Origin: Macquaria australasica
Lineage: Eukaryota > Chordata > Actinopteri > Centrarchiformes > Percichthyidae
Length of the DNA stretch: 64,000 nt
Assembly (NCBI GenBank): GCA_005408345.1
Contig: SEMN01000257.1
Location: 1 to 64,000, forward strand
Reading direction: 5' to 3'
This document shows positions 10,740-23,800 of this stretch, in pieces; the first letter of the stretch is position 1; every line of letters begins with the position of its first letter. The notes under the pieces are model-generated. The model was not told where the DNA came from and ran no database searches. It saw nothing but the letters and a program-made list of their open reading frames with translations. The translations under genes were made by a program, and so were the position numbers.

Positions 10740-13700
10740 ATTGACATATCTCCATACAGTAAGTGCTTTAGATGCCTGCCCTGTGAGTGGAATATCACAA
10801 CCGCTCTTCTAATTCTGAACAGAAATAGTGTGATCATCCTGTCAGTTGAGCTTTCCTTTATAATTGCTGAGGAGTGAAAGGCAGCTGCTCAGGTTTTTTT
10901 ATAGGAGGGAAACTGTATCTTCTTAACATGAAGGATCTGTTGGCCTTCTGCAATCACATCAAGTCATAAAATGCAAGAGCTGCAACCTTGTTGCTGCTAA
11001 GAAGCACAATTCTTTTCCACCCTGACAAGTGCTGTTCAGGTCTTCTATGTATTTGTAACAGAACTCACATTACTTCTCCAGCAACCTCAGTTTCTCCTCA
11101 CTTTTTCCTCTGGTTTTACCTTCTCTGTTTCTCCAACACTCAGGTCCAAATTGTAAATAAGTGTTACTTTATGCTTTTTATGAACTAACCTCTGCTGTCT
11201 GAGGATGTTTTTATGTATATCAACCCACAATAAAATCAATCAAATTCTGCTTTTATAAACTGTTTTTATCATCATGATAATGATAAATAATAATGATAAT
11301 AGTAGAAACAATGCAATATTTTCCATTGGCAAGAGTGAGTTGCCAGATGAGGTAAAAGTGTTACAAAGCACGGGCAGACATTGTGTCATTTTGACAAGTC
11401 AGAAACATCCGCACCTGGCCGAGTAATCAGTGATTCGTACTGTAAGTACTGGTACTGACCAACAATCTTATCAACCCCACACTGATCAGAAAATCAGGGG
11501 GGAAATGATTAACCCTTAACATAGCATCATATATTCCTGTGTAATGCACCTGGTTCTGCAAAATCATTTAAAGGGCAGACAAAAAGCTTGTGTTGACATA
11601 GACCTCCTGTGTAATGCCCCGAATAACAATATGACTTAATAATAAAGAGTAAAAAAAAATAATAAACAGCAGCCTTTTTATTTGGGTTGCATGAAAAATG
11701 TAGTGTATCACCTTTAATGTTGACAGACAGCAGGACCAACAGCAAAGCTCAACAGCTGTACAGTGTTACACACTGACATGGCACAAGCAAGGTAGCAGCT
11801 ATCCCTAAACAAAAAACACATTTCTAACAACAGGTTATCAGAAACACTGGCAGAAAACATAATTAAAACTGGATCATAACAATAGAAAATTTGACACTGA
11901 GAGTCAGTGTTATAGGGAGAAAGTACAAATAATACAAAAAGTTAAAACTATTACAAATAAATTAATATCAAATATTTACAGTATATAGTACATGTACCAA
12001 ATTATACGTAATTACATGTGATTGTACCAGATATACTCAACAAAATCTAGTCATAAAATTCAGCTTTAGGTTAACAGAGCATTTGATAGCTTAGAAAAGT
12101 CATCTGTTTAATCTTAAATGATGAGTAAGAAAGGTTCAAACATACTAGTTTACTTCCTCATTAAAGCAGACAGTTTCAACAAACACACCAAGATCCAAAA
12201 CTAAAGCAGCACCACCACATCATAATGAGCATCTCAAGACATTAGGTGACAGCAACATGCATTATGTTCACATACATGACATTCCTTCATCTCTCAGATG
12301 GTCTTCACTTTAAAATACAGTATAGGACAAGACTCCGAACCAAAGCAGTCTCATCACCATTTATTCCCTATGAATGTTAAAATAATAGATCAAATAAATA
12401 GAAAGTATTACCACAGTTATCATTCAGCAAAGCCAGCTGAAAACTCACAAGTGTTAGAGACAGACACAAAAATGGTTCAACGAAGCTCTGAGATGTGATC
12501 AACCTCAGTTTAGTACTTTCACATGTGTCACCACCACTAGAGGACAGCAGAGCCTCATCTTAAAGGGAGCCTTTCTGCTAAACCATCAGAAATTTGGCAG
12601 TTTCCTTAATGTCAGACCGGTATATCGTACTGTATGGACATCAACTATAGCATGGTGCAAGTCTAGTGTAACAGTTTTTATCCCTAGATAAAGGGAAAGA
12701 ACAAGGCAGTATGGCCTTTAAAAAAAAAACCCACCAAGTGAGCCCTAGCCCTGATAATAAAATGATCTAGCAACCACAGCTAATTATTTATCACACAGAT
12801 TGAATAAACATATGCCGTAAGTCGTCAGTTATTGAGCTAATAGCTGCTGTAAAATTTAGCCAATAACAGAGGAAGAGGTTTTGGTGAAAAGTCAGGAACT
12901 GTGACATAGCTTGGGATGCACTGAACCATCACCCCCGGTCTTAAACACAATTAAAATACAAATATTAACAAACATCATATAACTTGCAGGCTAACACCAT
13001 GATGCAAGCCTCTGAAACACCACTGAGAAAAACACTCTGAAATCAAAGGATGGATTCACAAAATAACGACAGTATGATGTGAACTCATCATGCATTTTGG
13101 TCCAGTATTGGTGTGTAAACATTTGATGAAGCTTTGATTTTTGAGTGAAGTCCTTGTGGATTTGCTGGGATGTCTTAATCCTGAACTACTGACCTTACTG
13201 ACAACCATAAGTCAAATATCTGTTCTTTGATAAATGAGAGACTGGAGTGTTTTCATGATGTCAAACGTGTGTTTACAGTACTTGCAAACTAATGTTCGAT
13301 TAACTGTAATTATGTCCCGTAACTATGTCTTTAACAGGATCCCATAAGCTCTTCAAGTTCAAGCTTGCCTTCAGATATGGAGGCCTTCAGTTTTTGGGTA
13401 ACAACAGCAGGCTGCATTCAGCTAGCTCCTAGTTTGCTGTCTCAACAGGACTGGACGTTCATTTTTGTTCTGTTTTCGACTGGGAGATAAATATTTTCAT
13501 ATTTACTATCTGTTTCATTTGTTACAATTACTAGCTAACTCGAGTTTCAGGTCGGCAACCACGACTTAGTCGAAACATCTGATATACTAGCTAAGCAAAC
13601 ATTAGCTAAGAAATAAGAGCTTTTTATGAGGTCTTTTTTCTTGGTATTAGAGATTTAGAGAACCATGGATTTAGAGAACATTAACCCTAATGTTCTGTTT

Positions 13701-14737
13701 ACTCAGGGAACAATAGGTTTAGTCAGTGGATATAACATGCATCAATGGGTTTTCCCACATGAGACCATAATGGCAATGCATGCAAATAAACACACCACTT
13801 CAAATGGTCCAGCATTCAAAACGCTTTACCATACAATGTGTCACTAGTTAAACAGGATGAATGAGGCTTGTCCAAAACATAGGCCAAATTCTTGACCTGT
13901 CATTTGAAGGGTTAATGTTTGACATTGTCTTCTGATGGTCAGCAAACAAAAGTCTGGGCACATCTTGTAAACAACTCTGAATTAAGACAGACAACCTGGG
14001 ACCAAACAGTTCCCTTTTCAATCTGATTTGACTTTGAAAGACAGAATTTGCTGTTTCCATCCAGCTAAGAATGTAAAGCAAATGGGCTGAACAAATAAAA
14101 TGCAAAAAGATACGCTTCCACCAGCTGAGAGATCGAACAGTCATCCCAAACTGGCATCAGCAGTTGTTAGTGATCTATTAGTTAATGTCGATCATTGTAT
14201 TTGCTGTCTGAAGATAAAAACAAAGCACATGATAATGTTCTCATGTACAAACCTATGGCTGTGAGCATCTCATACAGTACATGAGACAAACAGAACTACG
14301 ACATTCATGGGAATGTTTTGGGGACATTTTGCATAAAGTGTGTTTTCATCACTGTTTATCGTAAAACGCTTTAATAAGAATGTTAAAAATACAAAAAAAA
14401 AAGTTTTTAAAACTTTTTAGCTAGAGAAAGGAAATGTTTTCGAAATCAATAATTTGCAAATTCATCATATCCTAATCGGCAATAAAATGCTTGGATGGAA
14501 ACCTAGTTATTGAGGCATTAGCCCAAGTGACCAAATTTCGAAAGCACAACAGCAGCACTATGTGCACTGTAGACTGTCAATGCTCTAGACAGTTACCATG
14601 GCACTTTGTTTTTCCTCACAAGTGAAACCATCAGTGACCGTGTTTTTTGAATGGACACTGAGTCACAATGGTGTCACATCAGCAGCAACGTCAGAAGTGT
14701 CGAAAGGTCAAGGGCAAGAAAAAAAGTCTTGCTGAGT
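10740..14737 (-). other. slc1a4 3' flank, probably including its 3' UTR
   Basis: No coding exon was seen. The part next to the slc1a4 stop codon is presumably 3' UTR. Candidate minus-strand poly(A) signals are ATTAAA (14370-14375) and AATAAA (12360-12365). I cannot choose between them; long 3' UTRs are usual for this gene in vertebrates. The remainder is AT-rich intergenic sequence. Confidence 0.4.
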
Positions 14738-14969
14738 TCACAGGACAGACTCAATGGCTTCCGGCGTGGCCCCTAAGGCTTTGGTTTGGTGCGTGACGAG
14801 CGGCGAGGTCTCCTCCTCTGCCTGGATGTTGGCCACCGCCTCCACCCGGACCTCCGCCAGCTCCCCTTCCTGCTGCTGCTGCTTCTTCATCTCCTGCTGG
14901 TTGATGTGGTGGAGGATGCCAGCACCCAGAGCGTCGCCCTCCACGTTCACCACCGTGGTGGTACGATCC
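14738..14969 (-). CDS. slc1a4: slc1a4 terminal coding exon 8
   Basis: It encodes DRTTTVVNVEGDALGAGIL (TM8, substrate-selectivity Thr) and the cytosolic tail with KKQQQQEGELAEV, EEETSPLVTHQ and the final ESVL, then a stop at 14738-14740. Acceptor GTACAG|GGATCG. Confidence 0.96.
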
Positions 14970-17900
14970 CTGTACGCAAAGTGGACATAAGAGACAGACA
15001 GCTGAGGCCGATATACTTTCAGCAAACATGGAAAATTAGATTACATGGTTGAAGTTAGTCCTTACCTCATCTTTCACCTGCTATAATCATTTAGAGTAAA
15101 CAACCACTACCACAGATCATCTTTCTTTGTTCTTAGCTGCTTCTATTCACACCACTATTCTTTTACCTCCATCTTATTTACATTAATAATCTCTTATTTG
15201 GAGTTAAATGTACAGTATTTCCTCATTATGAAAACCAGTAGAAAGGACTGAAAAGGGCACAACGTACTCCCTATCAGCCCCTACCACCAAATACATGGAA
15301 TGGCAACAACATTGATAGAACTCCTTCTGTACAAGGCCGAGTGTCATATCTTCATAGATGTTTTTGTTTCACAACATGAAAACAAAAAGAAACCCTGGAG
15401 TGACTTTTAAAAAAGCCAGGCTTTTGCAACACCCAGTTGTTATGAAGCAGGAATGCTCTTTCAGATGTAAAGCATTTATGTATTTCAACTTGTTTATGTT
15501 TAACCCGCTGCTGTGTGTGTTTGCAAAGCATTGTTACTTGGGAGAATACAACAAACTGTTCAACAAACCTTTCCCTTCGTTTCTCCCTGTCGGTCCACCA
15601 GTTGGGAAACCCTGGTCTAGTTTTGCTTACTGCAATGTTGGAAACGTGTCTGCACATGTCATCAGATGCAGCTGTGTGTTTTCTAATATAAGGGTCAGTG
15701 GGTTCACAGGCACTACTCACACAATCCAGTCAACAGCCAACATAAGGGACAGGTCATTGGTCGGCAGGCCGATGGCCTCCAGGATGATAGCGATGGTAAT
15801 GATGCCACCGGCTGGAATACCTGCTGCACCGACACTTGAGGCTGTGGCTGTGACCCTAGAAATAATAATGAAATAATCATATGAACGATATAATACTACT
15901 ACTAATACCATTGTAAGAGAAAGAACAGAAAGTTGACTTTTTAAGTTTGCTGGCAAATGTGCTAACAAATCTATGGATGGATGATTTTCGTGTGTGTTTT
16001 CATCTCTTAATAGTTATGCTGAGCAACAAGAAGAAAACTTTCTATCATCCCGTGAACTCACAGGATGGTGAAGATCTGTCCAGCGTTCAGCTCAGCATTG
16101 TTGAGCTGAGCGATGAAGACAGCGGCGATGCACTGGAATATGGCCGCCCCATCCATGTTAACAGTGGCCCCGATGGGAAGGATGAAGCGGCTGATGCGTT
16201 TGTCCACACCGTTGTTCTCCTCGACACATTTTATCATAGAGGGAAGGGTTGCTGAACTGGTGAGAAAAAGAGAGAGATAGAGCATAATCACTTCATCTTT
16301 ATCAGCCATTCAGGCCATTTGTCTCTCCTGTCTGTGTGAATGGTGTTGTTTTCAAGACCCACTAGTGGCCACAATAAGCTGCATCATTCAATGCATCACA
16401 TAATATCAGTCGTTTTGAAACAAACATTATGCTTATTATTTTTGCTCTTTTTAGAGCCTTACCAGTTTTGGGGCAAAAAATATAAAGTTTGTCTTGAGGG
16501 TGGTGTTACAGCAAAGGTCATGGGGGTCACTAAACTCTATAGGGTTTATCCCCATAGGGAATGTGTTCTGTGGACTGTTTGCGTAAAGGAGGAAAGTTCA
16601 TGCAAAGAAAAGGGTTTGCCATCTGCAAAGCATGAATATGCTCAGTACATTTCATAGCACCCTGCCAGATTTTTTTCTTTCTTGTGTAACAATTGAACTT
16701 TTCACCAGATAGTGGAACTAGTTACAGGAGAGGTCATGGTGTCAAGAGTAAATGCAAAGGTAAAGCTAAAAAGGGTGAAACTTTTTACACGTTTCATAAC
16801 TATTAATATACTATTTAAATCCATCTGACTTTTAATTCACATAGATTTCTATCAGTGAAATGCAAAGTCCTTTTCCCATTTCAGTAAAGTCAAGTGTTCA
16901 TGTGGGACCCTGTGATGTGACAGTATATACCTGGAGCAGGTGGCGAAGGCAGTGGTGAAGGGCGTGATGAGGCCTGACAGGAAACTGAAGGGGTTCTTGC
17001 GTGTGAAGCCGAAGTAGATGAGGGGCAGGACGATGCCTCCGTGGATAATGTGGCCCAGGATTGAAGCAAAGATGTATTTTCCCAGACTGGTGACCAGAAG
17101 AACCACATCTTCCATCTCCACAATCTTACTGCCCACCAGGAACATGATGCCAAAAGGGATATACCTTAGAGAGGAAAGAAAAAGCAGAAGGAAAGCAGTT
17201 GGAATGTGGGATGATAACAGTAAAATATGGTTGGTGCAGACAGTCAGTGCCTGCTTCATCCTGACCTTTAACATAGTAAGTATTGCCACAAAATATCACC
17301 TGATGCAGTTCAAATATACCAGTTTAAAATCCCATATGCATCCAACTCTACTCACCACATGATCCAAGACACCAGCACCATGGTGGCCTCGTTGAAAGCG
17401 TTGAAGAAACGAATGAGCTCCTCCCCCTCATCTCCCAGCTTCCTCAGCGCCACACCAAACACCATGGCAAATAACACCAGACCAAGGATGTTCATGCCGT
17501 CTGTTTCTGTACCAATAGGCACCTAAAACACACAGCAGAGTCAGACTGTAGAGACCGCACATAATGAAGAGATTGTGGGAAAGAGATTTGAAGAATCCTC
17601 TGGTTGGTTCAAATAGAAATAGAAAAACATAAAATGGGAAAGAGCCTCCAGCCATGGAGAAGGTTGGACAGTTGAATTTGGTTCGGTAAGACTCGATGTC
17701 TTACTTTTAACATGGGCATAATTTCTTTAAAATACCATTAAACACATCTGCACTGGGATAAACAGTCTTTCAAAACTGGCTACTTAGCAACTAAGCCAGG
17801 TTACCTGGACAGTGGTTATTGTGCGACAATAAAGGAAGATTTTAATTTGGAAAAAAACGTCTACCATCCTTGGGCTTATGAAAGCCTTTCAAAAGAAGAT

Positions 17901-20848
17901 TAATTAATTTAAACAAGTCTACAGCCATTCTAATGGCTCTGTGAGGCTGTACTGGCACAGTGCGGTTTTGAGCATAATGTTAACATCAGCATGATGACGA
18001 TGATGATAATGAACAATGTTACCTCTTTCATTGAGAAAGGAGTGAACGTTCCTGATTTCGCTGTTCACATGGCCTTTGGGTCACAAAAAAGGCCCTGCCA
18101 GGACTCAAGGATGACACTAATGGAAAGTTAAGTGACAACTGACCAATTTACGACGGGATAGGCCCGTTCACAGCACACACCACTGTGAACTCATGAAACA
18201 GAGGAACAAAGAAACTAAGTTTGCAATGCAAAATGAAATGTAGGTTACAGTCATTGATATGTTATGTTTAATTAACCATATAGGAAGAATGTAAAGCTTT
18301 GGGTCAATATGCTGATTAGGATGCAAAATGAAAGAAACTGAACTAGCAGGGACTTTTTACAAAGATTTCCCCAATTCTGACACACACGCAGGAGTCATGG
18401 ATGTCTGTACCACATTTTGTGCCAATCCATGCAAGATATCTCACTAGGTGCTAGAGGAAAAGTCAGGGGATCACTTCCTAGGGAGTCCTTGGGATTAATC
18501 ATATGGGGACCATGAATGTCTGTACAAAGTTTCATGGCAATCCTTCCATTTGTTGTTAAATATTTCAGTCTGGACCAAAGTGGTGGACCAACAGGACTGA
18601 TGTACTGACCCATGATCCACACTGATAACGTGGCTAAAAATGTATGTTGATCAAACCTTAGACAAGACTGTGTTCTTAGGATTAGGTTTCTTGTTCAATG
18701 TTGGTCACATACTGTAAGCTTGGACTGGGACCTCATTTGTAGCCTTTCATTATGGAGATGGTAGCTTGTCAAACAATAGTGCTGATATATTCCGTAGTAG
18801 TTTATATGACAACTCTTGCTACAGAGTGTGCGTGCGTGGGTGCATAGGTCTGGAGGCAGATGAAGTATTCAGTGAACTGGATGATGGATAACGAATAAGG
18901 ACAGGGACAAATCCTGAGCTCAATCCCCTTCCATTGTCCTGAACTCTTCCACAGCTCCACCAGCTTCATCCCCTGGCACTGGGGGGACTGTCCACCATGA
19001 CCCACGACAGACAAATACCATGGACCAATGCCAAGATCAGATCCTACAACTGTTCCCTTATGCAGGGTCAGTGGGGGCAAGCCATCGCCACTGGGGAGAA
19101 GTAGTTGGATTTAAAATATTATTACTGTATGCTCAAAATCTAACATATTCGATAATATAGAAACTTCTGACTTATTTAAAAAGTGGTGTTATGGAGCATT
19201 TTCTGCATTCTTCAAAGGTTCTTTAGTACCCACTGTGTTGAACCATTTGAGTGCAGTGCTGTAGAGAAACTTTAAAAATGGTTCTTTGTAGCAGCTAAGA
19301 GGGTGCTGCTGTGATAGAAGCCTAAAAAGCCTTTTGTGCTAGTATGTTAAACGCTTTTGTTCAACAGTCTGTATATCGTCATTCATCTTTTACTCTGCTT
19401 CTGATCTTCTGTTTCTCCTTCTGACAAACTAACAAACGCATCATACACTAAGTTATTACCCAACATCCACTACATCTAACAGGCCCAGCGGAAATCTGGA
19501 AATCTGCAACCATCCCTGTGCCAGGCTGTTTGTTCCCTGTTTAGACCAACACATTATCTTCCTCACACTCTTGACTGACTGAAAGCTCATCACACTACAA
19601 AAACAGAAGCCATTTTGTAACACTTTATGCACTTTATGTTGTACTAGGCAAGATTTGAATGTAAAAATAGACCAGACTTCTGTGGGTGAACTATCCATCC
19701 CTTTTAAACCAGATGCCAAAGAATAACTCTAACTCTATTTAATACACATAAATGCATGTGTTGGTACAGTTACTGGTGAGAAATCTCCCCACCAAGAGAT
19801 AAATCCAAATTTTAGAGCAAAGACTGAAACTCTTTCTGTATAATCACTGCCCATAGAAAGCTGGACCCTGACACACCATCAAACCCACTATGGATTCTAA
19901 AGGTTTCAGTATGCTTCAAATGTTGTCCGGACAGAAAGTAACAAAAATTATCAGAAATAACCCCCCACCCCCAAACTCAACATCAGACGATCCAACAAGC
20001 GCTTTGTTTGAAGCATCTTTCCAGTGATCTGTGAATCCAGAGAATTACAAAAACACCACATACACTTTAAACACTAGATAATCTAAACCTCTATGTAGAC
20101 GATACCACAGAAATGGAAGAAGTTGAAGCCAGATGCATCAACAACAACATAGCATGACGCTACTGAAGCTAATATGAGGTTTTGTCAGTTTGAGCTAGTC
20201 AAATCAAGTGGTTCGGTGGCGGCGGAATGTGTTCTGATAGTGGCATATGGTTTGTTGCCTGGATACCACACCGACAATGAACCAATACACCTGCCAGGAT
20301 AAGATACCCATTTGATTTGGCTAACTCAGATTGCTAAAATCAAACTTGGCTAAATCATATTAGCATATTATCTGAACTTTAGAATGTATTTTTACATTGA
20401 ACATCTACTGTGGATTTTGTCCCCCATTTCTTATGTAGTGTCAATACGAAGGGACCTGTTCATGGCAAGTCTGGGGAAGAGGAATGATTACTCTTCCAAC
20501 GTACATGTGAGTATTGTATTAAGACAAACTATTCTTTAAATTAACACATACTGTAGGTTAACAGTAAGTGATTGGTAATGTTATTCTATTTAAGTGTTCA
20601 TCAGTTCTGAAACCAGGAATATACCCATAAGTCACCCATAAGTCTCTCACATAGTGCTTATTCAGTGAGTTTGCACCCATGGGTGACTCACACAGACACA
20701 CAAAAACCGCTCAGAGTCAACATGTTCTCCAAGGATCAACAGTAACCTCCTTAACCACCTTATTATTTGTTTGACTTGTTATGTAGACAGAGATGAGAGC
20801 ACTCTTCCTTTCAAAGGTGTCATGTTTAGCATTTTACACTTGTATCAT

Positions 20849-20882
<34 letters not shown>

Positions 20883-23800
20883 TATGTGTGTGACTGTATG
20901 CACGCGATGCTTCCTGTTAATACCTTTTGATAGAGGGTGGTCCCATTGGTGTCGTTCCCTATAGCAACCATCTTGTAGTCAGTGGCATACTGCAACATAA
21001 AGGAAAGGAAAATTTGTAATTAATTCTATTTGATGCTGTTCAGTCATACACTTTGGTTCAGTACATTCTAATGCTGAAATGTGTAGTTACAGTGTCAACA
21101 TGCAAATATTTGCACATTTCTGTGCTATAATGCCAATAATGTTTCATTTCAAGTACACATCAATGGAAACTGAAGTAAACGAGTGTGATTACATGCACAC
21201 TAGTATCCCAGGTGTGATCTGGTTTTTGGATTCCAAAAGTATTTCTGGGCACTGGAATAAAAGCATAAATCTGACAATCGTAAAGTGGAGGATGCATTTT
21301 TGCACGAAACTGGGTTCATTCTCAACTGCTGAGGTAACTCAGTCGAACTCGGTACAGGACCAACCAAACCTGCACCAACACGAACAGTCAGAAACCTGGA
21401 CACATTAGAAGAAAGTGTAAAAGGAGCTGAATAACCAGGCTTCTCTATGTTACACTTAAAGGTCACATCCTAAATATGATCAAAAACAACATAATTGGGA
21501 TCCTTGTGTGCATGGGAAGGTAGTTTGACATTTTGGAAGATACATTTATTTTCTTTTTTGCTAAGTTAGATGAGAAGATCCATATCAGTGTCATGTCTGT
21601 GCATTAAGTAAAGAGTTAGAACAATTAGCTTAGCATGTAAATATGAGAATTTGTGGTTTTAGAGAGAATTACATGGTGTAACTACTTCTTGACGCCCAGC
21701 GCTTTAATGCAGTGTTTCTGCTGGTTGGCAAACTCACATTGACTACAAGACTCTGGGAAGTCACTGCTCCCGGCTGTTGGTCGCCAAGAAATAGTTACAG
21801 CACGTAACTCCCTGTAAAACCACAAATTGTCATTTTCACATTTCTGTTTTTGCACAGATTATATGAATAAGATACAGTGTTTATTAGTGAGCAGTCGATG
21901 TGTTGGTGGACACATTTCAAACAGAGCCAGGCTAGCTGTTTCCCCCTACTTCCAGTCTTTATGCTAAGCTAAGCTAATCACCTCCCATCTCCAGCTCCAT
22001 ACTTAATGCTTAGATAAGAGAGTGGTATCGATCTTCTCAGCTAACCCTCTGAAAGAAAGTGAATAAATGTATTCCAAACTACTCTTCTAATATCAATCAA
22101 TTTATCAGAGGAGCTCTTAAATGTTGTCACTGAGTGAAAACCTCCAGTGAAGGTTAAAGGTTTTTTTGATGGTTGAGAAAAATTGTGTTTAATATGATTA
22201 TAATCTTATAGATACATAGTAGTTTTTGTGAGCGGTTCAAATGTTGCTAAGCAGGGTAAAAATGGGCTGAAAATGATGGAAAAAAATCTGAAAATTACAC
22301 TAAGCACAATGTCTGTTCATTGCTCTTCTAAGGAACGCAGCATGTGCTGGTGTTGGGGGCCAGTTTGATGCTGTCCATTGACGTTCAGACAGTCTTTCAG
22401 CAGTGAAGGAGGCAACCAGCACTGCTACAATGGTGTCCCTCCCTCTCTCTGCATTTATTTAAACAAGCCTAATAGGATAAAGGTTCCCAACATCTTGGCA
22501 GATCTATGGATTTTAAATGAGGCTATAGGTTCTTGAAACTGCAACACACTTGGACATGCAGAGACATATAGTACGTGACTATAGCCACCAAACTAAAAAG
22601 ACAGCCTTAGCCCATAATCTAAATCTTACACTTAATTTGTTTAAATGTCTGTTTAAGCATCTAGCTGCTTGTCATTTTGTGTAAATCTCCCCTCTCCTCT
22701 GCTTTCTTGGTTTAATCCACAGTTGGACCCATTCCACAGGGGCTCTACCACAGTATAGGCTGGGTGGGGGTGAATATTGAACTCTATGACCAGGCTGCAC
22801 TTTGAAACTCAATTTACTCTCCCTGTGAGAAATCACTAACTTGTTGAGTTTATTATTCACTAGCCTGGATTTAGGCAAGTTTAAGACACTTGGTTCGATT
22901 ATGTGAGTATGTGTGACTAAGTGTCTGTGTGTGTACTTTACTTTTTGTGTGTGCACAGCCATTTTGTATCCCTGCATCCCCAAATATTGAATTTTCCTGG
23001 TTCTTATTTTAGTCCTTAATAGAGACTATTATAATTCTAGGAAGTGGAGCGGGCCGCATTCAAGAGCAGCGAGGCGAGGTGGGTTGCTAGGGTGGCTGGA
23101 ATTGAATGGTTTCGCCATGGTAACAGCTGGTAAGGGACCAGGAAAAGAGGCATTTTGGGCGAGCAGGGGAGAGCAGCGGTCTCTATTCTGAATGTCTCCT
23201 CATTAAGAGGCATTATGAGGCCCTCAGTGCTACAGCCAGGATTTACAGCCGCTGTAAATGAATGCGGAGTGGCATCCACGTGGTTGGTGGAAATAAATTC
23301 TGATGAGGTGGTAAGAAAGAATAGAAAGTGGTGATAAAAACGGGAATTGGTGAAAAAATGAAGACAGTGCGGTGTGGTGAAGTGAGGCGCTGGCACTCAC
23401 AGAACGGAAAGCAGCAGCTACCAAGTTGGCTGGGAATAAATTCCTGAGAAAGGAAGAGAAAAACAAGTTAGATCCACAGCAAATTACAGCTATCTTATTG
23501 CTGTTTTTCCTGTTTGATTTCATGTAATTCTACAAAAGTTCTGGTAATATTTAAGCCTGTGGTTTGTTATAAAAAAAGCAATCAAACAACAACTGAACAC
23601 TAGCGTCAGAAAGTCTTTCAAATGCGTGTGGTTAACCCATCTGAAGGATAAATTGTTCACAGGATTGGTTTGTCATCACACACTCCCTGCACTGGCTCTT
23701 TTCCCAGGATCTTCCATTAAGTCCACTGTTCCCTAAATTTCCTGACAGAGCAGTTGTTCTGGCACTGATCTACTGTCTGGTTCATCTATTATTAAAACAA

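Noticed and set aside
15352..15876. 122-codon minus and 172-codon plus frames between slc1a4 exons 7 and 8
   Set aside because: They read mostly through intron 7 and overlap exon 7 antisense; no splice-consistent or family signal.
18802..19080. 92-codon minus-strand frame in slc1a4 intron 3
   Set aside because: No family resemblance, no suitable splice sites joining it in frame to exons 3 and 4, and those two exons already join exactly.
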